This document shows positions 1 through 7,156 of a stretch of DNA of 11,338 bases, in pieces. Location of the stretch: assembly GCA_031292465.1 (NCBI GenBank), contig JARLHB010000304.1:1-11338 (forward strand), read 5' to 3'. How positions within the stretch are numbered: the stretch's first letter is position 1; each line of letters begins with the position of its first letter. The notes beneath the pieces are model-generated. The model was not told the DNA's origin. It saw only the letters and a program-made list of their open reading frames with translations, and searched no databases. Position numbers and translations under genes: made by a program. The DNA comes from Ignavibacteriaceae bacterium (GTDB lineage Bacteria; Bacteroidota; Ignavibacteria; Ignavibacteriales; Ignavibacteriaceae).

Positions 1-1251
1 AAGCTGATTACAGAGTCTCACGACTTTTCCGAATTGGCGGAAACAGTTACGGATATTACAACTAAAGTCTGCAATGCCCAAGCTTCATGGATTGCATGGA
101 AAGACGGGGTTGAGTTTAAATCTTTGGCAAATAAAAATATCGGCTATTATGATTCAAACAACATAACCAAGTTTATTTTTGAGAACCGCGGTGAAAAGGA
201 CTTAAACAGCTCCTTTATTATAAATTTAAAAAAATATAAGAACAGGCCGCAGTTAAGCGAGGGTTATTTCAATTTTGCCGCAGCGCCAATTAAAGCTCAT
301 AATGAGGTAAAAGGATTCATTATGGCGGCAAAGAAAAATGATATGATGTTTGATGATGAAGACAGGGATGCAATGGATACATTTTCAGATTATGCATCTG
401 TTGCAATAGAGAATTCACGCCTGCTTGAAGAATCGATTGAAAAAGAACGGATGGAAAAAGAACTTGATGTAGCCCGTGAAATCCAGCGTAAGATATTGCC
501 TTCTGAAAATCCTGATTTTGAAAGCCTGAAAATTTCTTCAGTATTTATTCCTGCTTTTGAGGTCGGCGGTGATTATTATGACTTCTTTGAAATTGATAAA
601 AACAAGCTTGGATTTGTGATTGCAGATGTTTCAGGCAAGGGTATATCTGCGGCTTTTATTATGGCTGAGATAAAAGGAATTTTCGAGTCGCTCTCGAAAA
701 TAATAGAACACCCGAAAGATATTCTTATTAAAGCGAATGATATTCTGCAAGGTACGTTGGACAGGAAAAGTTTTGTTAGCGCGGCATACGGGGTTATTGA
801 TTTGAATGCGGAAACCGTTTCAATTTCAAGAGCGGGGCACTGTCCTGTTATTTTAGTCAGGAACAACATTGTTGAAAACCTGCGGCCTTCGGGCATAGGG
901 CTGGGATTGAATTTTGGTCCGCAATTTGCTGATTCACTTGAAGAAATTGAATTCAAATTGCAGGAGAACGATACAATCGTTCTCTATACAGACGGAATTA
1001 CAGAAGCAAAAAATAAAGAAATGGAAGATTTCGGAAGCTTTCAGTTTGAACAGATTTTGATTAATAACAGCAGTAAAAATGCAGATGAAATTTCGAATAA
1101 AGTAATGCAAGAAGTAACTTTATTCTCGCAAAGCCTTCCACAGCATGATGATATAACTTTGGTTATATTAAGGTGGAAACAAAAATTAAAAAATGATGGA
1201 GAAAAAGAATGGCAGAATTCAGCACCTCAACTAAAGACGCAGGTGACATAA
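1..1251 (+). CDS. GAF-SpoIIE (RsbU-type) PP2C serine phosphatase, 5' partial
   Basis: The reading frame is open from base 1, so the gene begins upstream of the window; the TTG at 34 is probably not its start. The 416 codons in view encode the later part of a GAF sensor domain (about codons 1-140), a short coiled-coil linker ending in the signature REIQRKILP (codons 159-167), and a full SpoIIE/PP2C domain (about 170-392). Metal-binding aspartates are all present: GGDYYD (D191), ADVSGKG (D209), YTDGITEA (D331) and HDD (D383/D384); AGHCP is also conserved. By family knowledge such enzymes dephosphorylate a phosphoserine on a STAS protein, and the STAS gene follows directly. The last 43 bp overlap that gene, so the hydrophilic tail after the catalytic domain is written in dual-coding DNA. 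The ligand of the GAF domain cannot be told. It is the first visible gene of the partner-switching operon. Confidence 0.93.
   Translation, partial: KLITESHDFSELAETVTDITTKVCNAQASWIAWKDGVEFKSLANKNIGYYDSNNITKFIFENRGEKDLNSSFIINLKKYKNRPQLSEGYFNFAAAPIKAHNEVKGFIMAAKKNDMMFDDEDRDAMDTFSDYASVAIENSRLLEESIEKERMEKELDVAREIQRKILPSENPDFESLKISSVFIPAFEVGGDYYDFFEIDKNKLGFVIADVSGKGISAAFIMAEIKGIFESLSKIIEHPKDILIKANDILQGTLDRKSFVSAAYGVIDLNAETVSISRAGHCPVILVRNNIVENLRPSGIGLGLNFGPQFADSLEEIEFKLQENDTIVLYTDGITEAKNKEMEDFGSFQFEQILINNSSKNADEISNKVMQEVTLFSQSLPQHDDITLVILRWKQKLKNDGEKEWQNSAPQLKTQVT
1198..1201 (+). promoter_or_regulatory. Shine-Dalgarno GGAG for the STAS gene
   Basis: GGAG lies 7 nt before the ATG at 1209, inside the 3' end of the upstream phosphatase gene. 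It supports this ATG as the real start despite the 43-bp overlap. Confidence 0.6.
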
Positions 1252-1574
1252 ACGTAATTTATTTAAAAGGATACCTTGATGCCCATACAGCACCGGTATT
1301 AGAAAACACTTTTTCTGATTTGATAGAAAAAAGCAGGTATTCCATTGTAGTTAACTTCGGGGAACTTGCTTATATAAGCAGCGCAGGTCTTGGAGTATTC
1401 ATGGCCTTTATAGAAAAAATCAGAGAGAATAACGGCGATATTAAACTTGCCGGAATGAGCGATAAAGTTTACAATATTTTCGATTTGCTGGGTTTCCCTT
1501 TATTGTACGAAATATTTAAAAGTGAAGAAGATGCTATAAAAAAATTCGACGAGATTAAGAAACTTGAAAAATGA
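1209..1574 (+). CDS. STAS-domain anti-sigma factor antagonist (SpoIIAA/RsbV-like)
   Basis: The 121-residue protein is a single STAS domain, the usual size for SpoIIAA/RsbV. The strand-turn motif ISSAGLG (residues 56-62) aligns with the MDSSGLG region of Bacillus SpoIIAA. This places Ser58 at the phosphoacceptor position; the preceding aspartate is replaced by serine, and alanine follows. By family knowledge the unphosphorylated form binds the partner kinase and frees that kinase's target, while phosphorylation breaks the complex. The ATG at 1209 has a GGAG sequence 7 nt upstream. The gene overlaps the preceding phosphatase by 43 bp and the following HATPase kinase by 11 bp, which suggests translational coupling and balanced stoichiometry. 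The role in partner switching is inferred from sequence and neighbours. The final output (sigma factor or another protein) is not encoded in view. Confidence 0.93.
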   Translation: MAEFSTSTKDAGDINVIYLKGYLDAHTAPVLENTFSDLIEKSRYSIVVNFGELAYISSAGLGVFMAFIEKIRENNGDIKLAGMSDKVYNIFDLLGFPLLYEIFKSEEDAIKKFDEIKKLEK

Positions 1575-2013
1575 AGATAATAAAATAAAAGAAAAAGAAC
1601 TGTCTGTTAAAAGCAAGACTAACAATCTCTCAATGATACGTGACTTTGTTTATAATGCCGCAACAGAAATAGGCTTTTCATCCGATGTAATAGATAATAT
1701 TATATTGGCGGTGGATGAAGCGTGCACTAACATAATAAAACACGCTTATAAGTCTTACCCCGAAGGCGAAATAACCGTAAAACTAAAGTATGCCGATAAA
1801 AAATTCACAATAATTATTATGGATCACGGCACACCGTTTAAGCCGGAAACAGTTCCCGATCCTGATCTTCAATCCTACTACAGGCAGCACCGGGTAGGCG
1901 GTTTGGGTATGTATTTAATGAAATCATTGATGGATGAAGTTAAATATGTTTCCGTACCGGGCAAATATAACCAGGTATTGTTATCTAAAAATTTGAATTC
2001 TGCACTAAGATAA
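1564..2013 (+). CDS. Anti-sigma-type serine kinase (RsbW/SpoIIAB-like HATPase)
   Basis: This 149-residue protein is a stand-alone GHKL ATPase of the RsbW/SpoIIAB type. The N-box is EACTNIIKHAY (residues 52-62, Mg-binding Asn56), the G1 box is DHGTPF (87-92) and the G2 box is GGLGM (112-116). There is no dimerisation/phospho-histidine domain, which separates it from a histidine kinase. The start chosen is TTG at 1564. The ATG at 1571 is in another frame and stops after five codons. The next in-frame ATG (1633) would remove the first beta strand, seen as KELSVKSK. Ribosome-binding sequence before the TTG is weak (GAG at 1551). The gene overlaps the STAS gene by 11 bp. By family knowledge it phosphorylates the STAS serine and holds a sigma factor or other target when the STAS protein is phosphorylated. 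The target is unknown. Confidence 0.9.
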   Translation: MKNEDNKIKEKELSVKSKTNNLSMIRDFVYNAATEIGFSSDVIDNIILAVDEACTNIIKHAYKSYPEGEITVKLKYADKKFTIIIMDHGTPFKPETVPDPDLQSYYRQHRVGGLGMYLMKSLMDEVKYVSVPGKYNQVLLSKNLNSALR

Positions 2014-2029
2014 TCCCAAAATATACAAT

Positions 2030-3709
2030 ATGAATGAATCCGAAAGTATAAAAGTAAAAAGAAATCTTACTGCGCTGGTTGAGTTCAGCAGGATTATTAA
2101 CAGCAGCCTGGATTTGGATTTTATTCTGAATAATGTCCTTCTTACCTGCATGGGAAAATTTCTTGCCACAAGAGGCCTTATTGCCCTTAACATAAACGGA
2201 AAGTTATTATTAAGAGCATCAAAAGGAATTCCTGAAGAATTAAAAAATAAATTCCCTGAACTGCCAGTAGATGAGAATCTTATACATAATTCCGAACTAA
2301 AGAAATATTTTTCGGAAGGCAGGCTTCAGGCGATAGAGAAAATATCTTCTTCCGACGACTGCCTTGGCATAGTATGTCTTGGTGAAAAACTGAATAAGCA
2401 GCCTTTTACGGAAGACGACAGCGAATTTTTAAAAACCATTTTAAACATATCTTCATCTGCAATTCAGAATTCTATGGTTGTTGATAAACTTAGCGTTGTA
2501 AACCGGTTCCTTGATTCAAGAGTGCAGAGGCTTAATTCGCTTTTTGAACTTAGCAAAGAATTCGGGTTATTTTCAGAATCTGCACGCGTTGCAAAACTTT
2601 TAGTTTATTCTATAATAGGACAGTTCCTGGTATCTAAATATGCCGTATTAACTTTTATAGACGGCATAACTACGGTAATTGAATCTAAATTTCCTGAACA
2701 CCGGCTTAAAGAACTGCTTAACAGTGATGATTTTCTGAAATTAGAAAATCCGCTGTCAAAACATGAAATTGGAAAAAAATATAATGAGTTATTCAATCTC
2801 GGCATTGAATTAATTGTCCCCATGCAGCTGCAGGGGCAGACAAAAGGTTTAATACTGCTAAGCAAAAGAATTAATAATCAGGAATACTCCGAGTCTGATA
2901 TTGAATTTATTTATTCTGTTGGAAGCCTTGCAATAATCTCAATTGAGAACAGGCGTTTATTTAAAGAAGAGCTTGCCAAGCAGAAAATGGAAGAGGAACT
3001 TGAAATTGCCCGCGGAATACAACGCAACCTTCTTCCAGCTAAAATACCCCAATACAGCAGCTTTGATATAGCTGTAATGAATTTAACATCTCAGCAGGTG
3101 GGCGGGGATTATTATGATATAATCAGGCTTGACGACAATACATTTTGTGTTGCTATCGGGGATGTATCCGGCAAGGGAGTTCCGGCCGCTTTATTGATGG
3201 CTAATCTGCAGGCATTCTTAAAAACCACATGCCGGCAGGGTATGCAGCTTGAGGAGGCTACTGCGCTTATAAATGATTTAATTTCCGAAAACACTTCCGA
3301 TGGCAGGTTTATTACTTTCTTTTGGGGAATATTAGACAATGAAAAACGTTCTCTGAATTATGTTAATGCAGGGCACAACCATCCGCTGCTTATTCGTGAC
3401 GGGGTAATCCGCAAGCTGGATAAAGGCGGAATTATACTTGGCGTTATGAAAACCATGATTCCGTATATTTCGGAAAATATTCAGTTGAAAAAAGATGATG
3501 TTATTCTGCTTTTTACGGATGGTATAACCGAAGCAAAAGATAAATTTGATGATGAGTACAGCGATGAAAAGCTTGAAGCTTTAGCCGTTGATTCTGCCGC
3601 TCTTTCTTCCAAAGAGATATTAGAAAAAATTAAAACCGATGTTCAGGCTTTTGCCCGCGGTACAGCTCAATCCGACGATATGACTGTTGTGGTTATCAAG
3701 GCAATTTAA
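2030..3709 (+). CDS. GAF-GAF-SpoIIE PP2C serine phosphatase
   Basis: This soluble 559-residue protein has two GAF-like sensor domains (about residues 10-150 and 155-312), a coiled-coil linker (311-335, with ARGIQRNLLP) and a SpoIIE/PP2C catalytic domain (about 340-559). Metal-ligand aspartates are intact: GGDYYD (D360), GDVSGKG (D378), FTDGITEA (D497) and SDD (D549/D550). AGHNHP occurs at 447-452. No signal peptide or membrane segment is seen. The first GAF is short and diverged. The ATG at 2030 follows the kinase stop by 16 bp without a Shine-Dalgarno sequence, and an in-frame stop at 2006-2008 limits any earlier start. Its place in the operon suggests it acts on the same STAS phosphoserine as the first phosphatase, but through a different two-sensor input. 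That shared substrate is inference. Confidence 0.93.
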   Translation: MNESESIKVKRNLTALVEFSRIINSSLDLDFILNNVLLTCMGKFLATRGLIALNINGKLLLRASKGIPEELKNKFPELPVDENLIHNSELKKYFSEGRLQAIEKISSSDDCLGIVCLGEKLNKQPFTEDDSEFLKTILNISSSAIQNSMVVDKLSVVNRFLDSRVQRLNSLFELSKEFGLFSESARVAKLLVYSIIGQFLVSKYAVLTFIDGITTVIESKFPEHRLKELLNSDDFLKLENPLSKHEIGKKYNELFNLGIELIVPMQLQGQTKGLILLSKRINNQEYSESDIEFIYSVGSLAIISIENRRLFKEELAKQKMEEELEIARGIQRNLLPAKIPQYSSFDIAVMNLTSQQVGGDYYDIIRLDDNTFCVAIGDVSGKGVPAALLMANLQAFLKTTCRQGMQLEEATALINDLISENTSDGRFITFFWGILDNEKRSLNYVNAGHNHPLLIRDGVIRKLDKGGIILGVMKTMIPYISENIQLKKDDVILLFTDGITEAKDKFDDEYSDEKLEALAVDSAALSSKEILEKIKTDVQAFARGTAQSDDMTVVVIKAI

Positions 3710-3810
3710 GATATTTATATTTGCTGAATCAGGTCCCTTTTACTTTTAAAGTTATTCCTGTTATTTTGCATTTTATCACTCTATTATTATTAACAGTAAA
3801 CAAAACCTAA
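3710..3810 (+). promoter_or_regulatory. Intergenic gap with possible Bacteroidota-type -7 element
   Basis: This 101-bp AT-rich gap is the largest inside the plus-strand cluster, so the membrane phosphatase may have its own promoter. TATATTTG at 3716-3723 matches the Bacteroidota -7 consensus TAnnTTTG. No convincing -33 TTG is correctly spaced (the nearest, 3687-3689, is about 26 bp upstream). No strong hairpin was seen. Confidence 0.2.
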
Positions 3811-6363
3811 ATGGCATTTATTAAAGACATATATCTAAGGAACAGGCAAAAATTTATAATAGGGCTGTCTGCCGTCCTGATACTTCTTGCAATTATTGAG
3901 TTATATACGGTTTTGGTAGTAAGAGTTACATCAAATGACGAATGTGAATGGTATCCGACACAGATTAAACAAAACGAGAGAATTATTCTATTCAGAACCG
4001 TAAAAGTCGGCGGCGTTACATGGAATGCGGGTATTAGAAACGGGGACAGGCTGCTTGAAATAAACCATATCCCTTTTACAGATGTTTTTGTAGCGCAGGA
4101 AATACTTAATAAAGTAAAAGCAGGAGATTATGCAGATTATACCATCCAAAAGGGTGGTAAAGTTAGTCATACCAAAGTATATGTAAAAAAACTTATAGAA
4201 ATAGGAAGCCTTGCCAATGTACTTCTTGCGTTGTTTCAAATGCTCATCGGGTTTATTGTATTCATGTCCAAACCGGATGGGAAGGTTCAAAAGTTATTTT
4301 ACAGTTTAGGCGTATTAACCGTTATTTCCTGCTGTTATGTGTTTATTCAAAGCAACCTTTCATCCACCACGGTTAAGGCAAGCCCCTATTACTATTTGCT
4401 TATTGCTTTTCTGTTATCAGTAGGGCAGTGCTTCAGACCTTTTATGCTTGTCGCATTTTTCTGGACGTTCCCCAAACCCTTTAAAATAATAGAAAGGAAA
4501 TGGGTTAAGCGCCTGTTATTTATACTGCCCCTTGTCTTTACTCTTATTTTAATTATGTCGCTTGTTTATACTTACGAGTTTGATAATGAGAAATTGGGAC
4601 AAATAAAACTGATTAATAATGTACTTATCGGAATTGTATGGACTTTGAATGTAGTAGCCATAACATCCTTAATTATAAGTTACAGGCGCATTAAAACCAG
4701 GGAAGAAAGGAAGCCCGTATTTATTATATTAATAGCATATGCAATATCAATTGCAGCGACGATTTATACGGCAAAAATTGCGCCTGCAATATCCGATACT
4801 ATATTTAACTCCCCGCAGTATTATACGCCGATAATATTAATTATTCTTGTGCCTATAGCGTTTGCTTATTCCATTTTCAAATACCAGATGATGGATGTAA
4901 GTGTAGTTGTAAAAAATACATTAATGTACGGCACTGCCACTGTAAGCCTTGCAGTTGTTTATTTCTTTGCTATTTATTATTTGGGGCAGAGCATAAGCAG
5001 TGCAATCGGCACGGATTTTCAGGGCATTATTGCTGGTGTGATTTTTATAGTGTTTGCGCTTGTGTTTCAGTCAACCAAAGACAAATTCCAGGATTTCATA
5101 ACAGCCAGATTTTATCCCGAGCAGTTTGCTTACCAGAAGGTGCTTGTAAAATTCAGCAGCGATGTTTCTACGTTAGTCGGGTTTGACAACATTCTCGATT
5201 CCATGAAAGTTACATTTGTGGAAATGCTGAAGATTAACAATTTCGGAATATTGATAAAAGATAAAAAGGACGACGAATTCCATCTTGTAAGAAGCGTCGG
5301 CTTCTCTCATAATGAAATAAATATAAACATTGACAATGCACAGCAGGTAGTTGATAGAAAGCTTTCTATATCTGCACGGGCGGTAATAGAGCAGAATGAA
5401 TTTGCACAGGTCTTCCCGGATATGCATGACAGGTTATTGGAAGAGGGTATTTTTACAATTATCCCTATGATAATAAAGTCAAAAGTTGTAGGCCTGCTGT
5501 TATTCGGCCTGAAACGTTCAGGTTCGCAGTTTGCAGGCAAAGATTTAGACCTGCTTACAGCATCTGCAAACCAGGCTGCTATTGCTATAGAGAACGCACG
5601 GCTTTATGAGAGCGAAGCGGAAAAGCTTAAAATTGAAAGAGACCTTTCGCTTGCAAGAAGGATTCAGCAGGGGCTTTTGCCCAGGTGCATTCCAAGCACA
5701 AACGGATTAGATATTTGCGGAGAAATGATTCCGGCTATGCAGGTTGGCGGAGATTATTTTGATTTAATCCCGGTTTCCGATTCCAAATTGTTTGTTGTTG
5801 TCGGCGATGTATCCGGCAAGGGGCTGGCGGCTTCCTTATATATGACCAAGCTGCAGACTATGATACAATTTGCATGTACTGCAAACAGGAGCCCAAAAGA
5901 AATATTGATTGAACTTAACAAGCGTTTTTATGATTCCATTGAAAGGAATTCATTTGTTACTATGACGCTTGCTTTATTTGATACTGATAATAAGACGGTA
6001 ACATTCTGCCGGGCAGGGCATATGCCTCTGCTTACCGCTACCAACGGCACAGTACATTCCTACAGAACGCAGGGATTAGGCGTTGGCTTGGAAAAAGGGC
6101 CTGTTTTTAATAAGACTTTAATTGAGGAAGAAATAAAGCTTAAGCCGGGACAAATTTATGCCTTCTTCTCAGACGGCATAACGGAAGCGATGAACGAATA
6201 TTACGACCTTTTCGGGGAAGATAAGCTGTCTGAAATACTAAAGGGCAAAGCGGGCAAAACCTCATCCGAAATAATGAATGAGATATGGGGCTCAATAAAC
6301 ACATTCCGCGGCTCCGCAGAGCAAAACGATGATATGACGATGGTAATTGTGAAGGTGGGGTAA
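3811..6363 (+). CDS. PDZ - multi-pass membrane - GAF - SpoIIE serine phosphatase
   Basis: This 850-residue integral-membrane phosphatase begins with a membrane segment (about 15-37). A PDZ-like domain follows (about 57-126; NAGIRNGDRLLEIN is the typical PDZ turn). About nine more hydrophobic segments lie near 134-153, 161-180, 193-219, 232-254, 268-290, 302-322, 338-358, 370-392 and 404-421. Then come a cytoplasmic GAF domain (about 440-600), a coiled-coil linker with ARRIQQGLLP (615-624) and a SpoIIE/PP2C domain (about 630-850). Metal aspartates are intact: GGDYFD (D648), GDVSGKG (D666), FSDGITEA (D788) and NDD (D840/D841). The ATG at 3811 directly follows an in-frame TAA (3808-3810), so no earlier start is possible; no Shine-Dalgarno is visible. 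The PDZ lies between the first two membrane segments, so it is probably periplasmic and could bind a peptide or protein terminus. The N-terminal layout recalls ComP-like sensors. Action on the neighbouring STAS protein is inferred. Confidence 0.93.
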   Translation: MAFIKDIYLRNRQKFIIGLSAVLILLAIIELYTVLVVRVTSNDECEWYPTQIKQNERIILFRTVKVGGVTWNAGIRNGDRLLEINHIPFTDVFVAQEILNKVKAGDYADYTIQKGGKVSHTKVYVKKLIEIGSLANVLLALFQMLIGFIVFMSKPDGKVQKLFYSLGVLTVISCCYVFIQSNLSSTTVKASPYYYLLIAFLLSVGQCFRPFMLVAFFWTFPKPFKIIERKWVKRLLFILPLVFTLILIMSLVYTYEFDNEKLGQIKLINNVLIGIVWTLNVVAITSLIISYRRIKTREERKPVFIILIAYAISIAATIYTAKIAPAISDTIFNSPQYYTPIILIILVPIAFAYSIFKYQMMDVSVVVKNTLMYGTATVSLAVVYFFAIYYLGQSISSAIGTDFQGIIAGVIFIVFALVFQSTKDKFQDFITARFYPEQFAYQKVLVKFSSDVSTLVGFDNILDSMKVTFVEMLKINNFGILIKDKKDDEFHLVRSVGFSHNEININIDNAQQVVDRKLSISARAVIEQNEFAQVFPDMHDRLLEEGIFTIIPMIIKSKVVGLLLFGLKRSGSQFAGKDLDLLTASANQAAIAIENARLYESEAEKLKIERDLSLARRIQQGLLPRCIPSTNGLDICGEMIPAMQVGGDYFDLIPVSDSKLFVVVGDVSGKGLAASLYMTKLQTMIQFACTANRSPKEILIELNKRFYDSIERNSFVTMTLALFDTDNKTVTFCRAGHMPLLTATNGTVHSYRTQGLGVGLEKGPVFNKTLIEEEIKLKPGQIYAFFSDGITEAMNEYYDLFGEDKLSEILKGKAGKTSSEIMNEIWGSINTFRGSAEQNDDMTMVIVKVG

Positions 6364-6375
6364 TAATGAAATTTT

Positions 6376-6397
6376 AAAAAAAGTCTATCTGGGCTTT
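6376..6397 (-). terminator. Weak possible intrinsic terminator of the mntA-hepT operon
   Basis: Read on the minus strand just after the hepT stop, AAAGCC (6397-6392) and GACTTT (6385-6380) can form a 6-bp stem with one G-U pair around a 6-nt loop. The stem runs into a 7-T tract (6382-6376). The stem is short and of low stability. The convergent position in a 35-bp gap makes the call reasonable. Confidence 0.3.
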
Positions 6398-6398
6398 A

Positions 6399-6725
6399 TC
6401 ATATTAATTCTTCAATTTGTTTAATCAATCCGGGCAGTTCATTTTTCACAGTGTTCCAAACTTCATCTAAATTTATGTCATCATACTCATGGATTAAAAG
6501 ATTGCGCATTCCCTTCATTTCTTTCCAGGGAAGATGAGAATACTTTTTCTTCGATTCCTGGCTGACCCTGGCCGAAGCTTCTCCGATTATCTCGATCCTC
6601 CGGATTACAGCATCCTGAATTAAATAATTTCCTAAAAATTCCTCTAAAGAAACATTAAGAAGATAATTTACAGCCATCTTTGCAGACTCAAGTATATCTA
6701 AAAAATATGCAGGGTCACGCGGCAT
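6399..6725 (-). CDS. hepT: HepT-like HEPN-domain toxin (RNase)
   Basis: The 108-residue all-helical protein matches the HepT/HEPN family (formerly DUF86) in size and pattern. It carries the active motif RNLLIHEY near residues 73-80, that is R-x4-H-x-Y, with the catalytic Arg/His and the tyrosine that is the AMPylation target in studied HepT proteins. The ATG at 6725-6723 overlaps the end of the nucleotidyltransferase gene by 11 bp. An AAAGG sequence 6 nt upstream, inside that gene, supports the start. By family knowledge HepT cleaves RNA and is neutralised by the partner MNT through AMPylation and/or binding. The module is complete, with no frameshift or lost active residue. It points toward the plus-strand phosphatase cluster and shares no obvious regulation with it. 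It could serve phage defence or plasmid/genome stabilisation; the sequence cannot decide. Confidence 0.88.
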   Translation of the reverse strand: MPRDPAYFLDILESAKMAVNYLLNVSLEEFLGNYLIQDAVIRRIEIIGEASARVSQESKKKYSHLPWKEMKGMRNLLIHEYDDINLDEVWNTVKNELPGLIKQIEELI

Positions 6726-7029
6726 AAATTACCTTTGCGCTTTCTAAAATTGCCTTTTTCCTGTATTTATTCTTGCTTCTTTCAATTGCATTTCGGTTTA
6801 CCAGGTCAACAGGCCTTTCCAGAAATTGTTCAAACTCTTCTTTTATCCTTACAATATCGAAAAGACTGTACCCGGTATTATCATTAAAAGTAACAAGCAA
6901 ATCAATATCGCTGCCGGAGTTGAAATCATCTCTTAATGCAGAACCAAATATAGAAAGTTCTTTTACCTGATTTTTCAGGCAGATTTCTTTTAGCTTATCT
7001 TCTGGAAGTTTTATGCTGTTAATTGTCAT
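6715..7029 (-). CDS. mntA: MntA-like minimal nucleotidyltransferase antitoxin
   Basis: This 104-residue protein is a minimal nucleotidyltransferase. The core motif is FGSALRDDFNSGSDIDLLV, giving GS-x10-DxD (Gly29/Ser30 and Asp41/Asp43). The third acidic residue lies in ERPVDLV near residue 76. In studied MntA/HepT pairs this antitoxin transfers AMP to the toxin tyrosine. The ATG at 7029-7027 has an AAGGG sequence (7043-7039) 9 nt upstream on the minus strand. It lies upstream of and overlaps hepT by 11 bp, the usual antitoxin-first order. The 127 bp upstream to the next gene presumably hold its promoter, but no clear promoter or operator was found. The family call is strong; the AMPylation role is from established knowledge of related pairs. 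Confidence 0.88.
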   Translation of the reverse strand: MTINSIKLPEDKLKEICLKNQVKELSIFGSALRDDFNSGSDIDLLVTFNDNTGYSLFDIVRIKEEFEQFLERPVDLVNRNAIERSKNKYRKKAILESAKVIYAA

Positions 7030-7156
7030 ACTTATAAGCCCTTGGCTTTAATTTGTCTTCTTTCATAATAGAAATATAACTTTTGTTCCTTTCATTATCC
7101 ATATACGAAGATCAATAAGTTTTATAAGGGAATCCTTCAAACTGAAAATACAATTC

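Noticed and set aside
34..36. TTG at 34 as the start of the first phosphatase
   Set aside because: The frame is open from base 1 with GAF-like sequence before it, so the gene continues upstream.
576..956. 126-codon minus-strand reading frame
   Set aside because: It is antisense to the conserved SpoIIE domain, with no family features or start signals.
3716..3723. TATATTTG as a firm promoter of the membrane phosphatase
   Set aside because: The -7 match is good but no -33 element is correctly spaced, and such words are common in AT-rich DNA; kept only as a low-confidence note.
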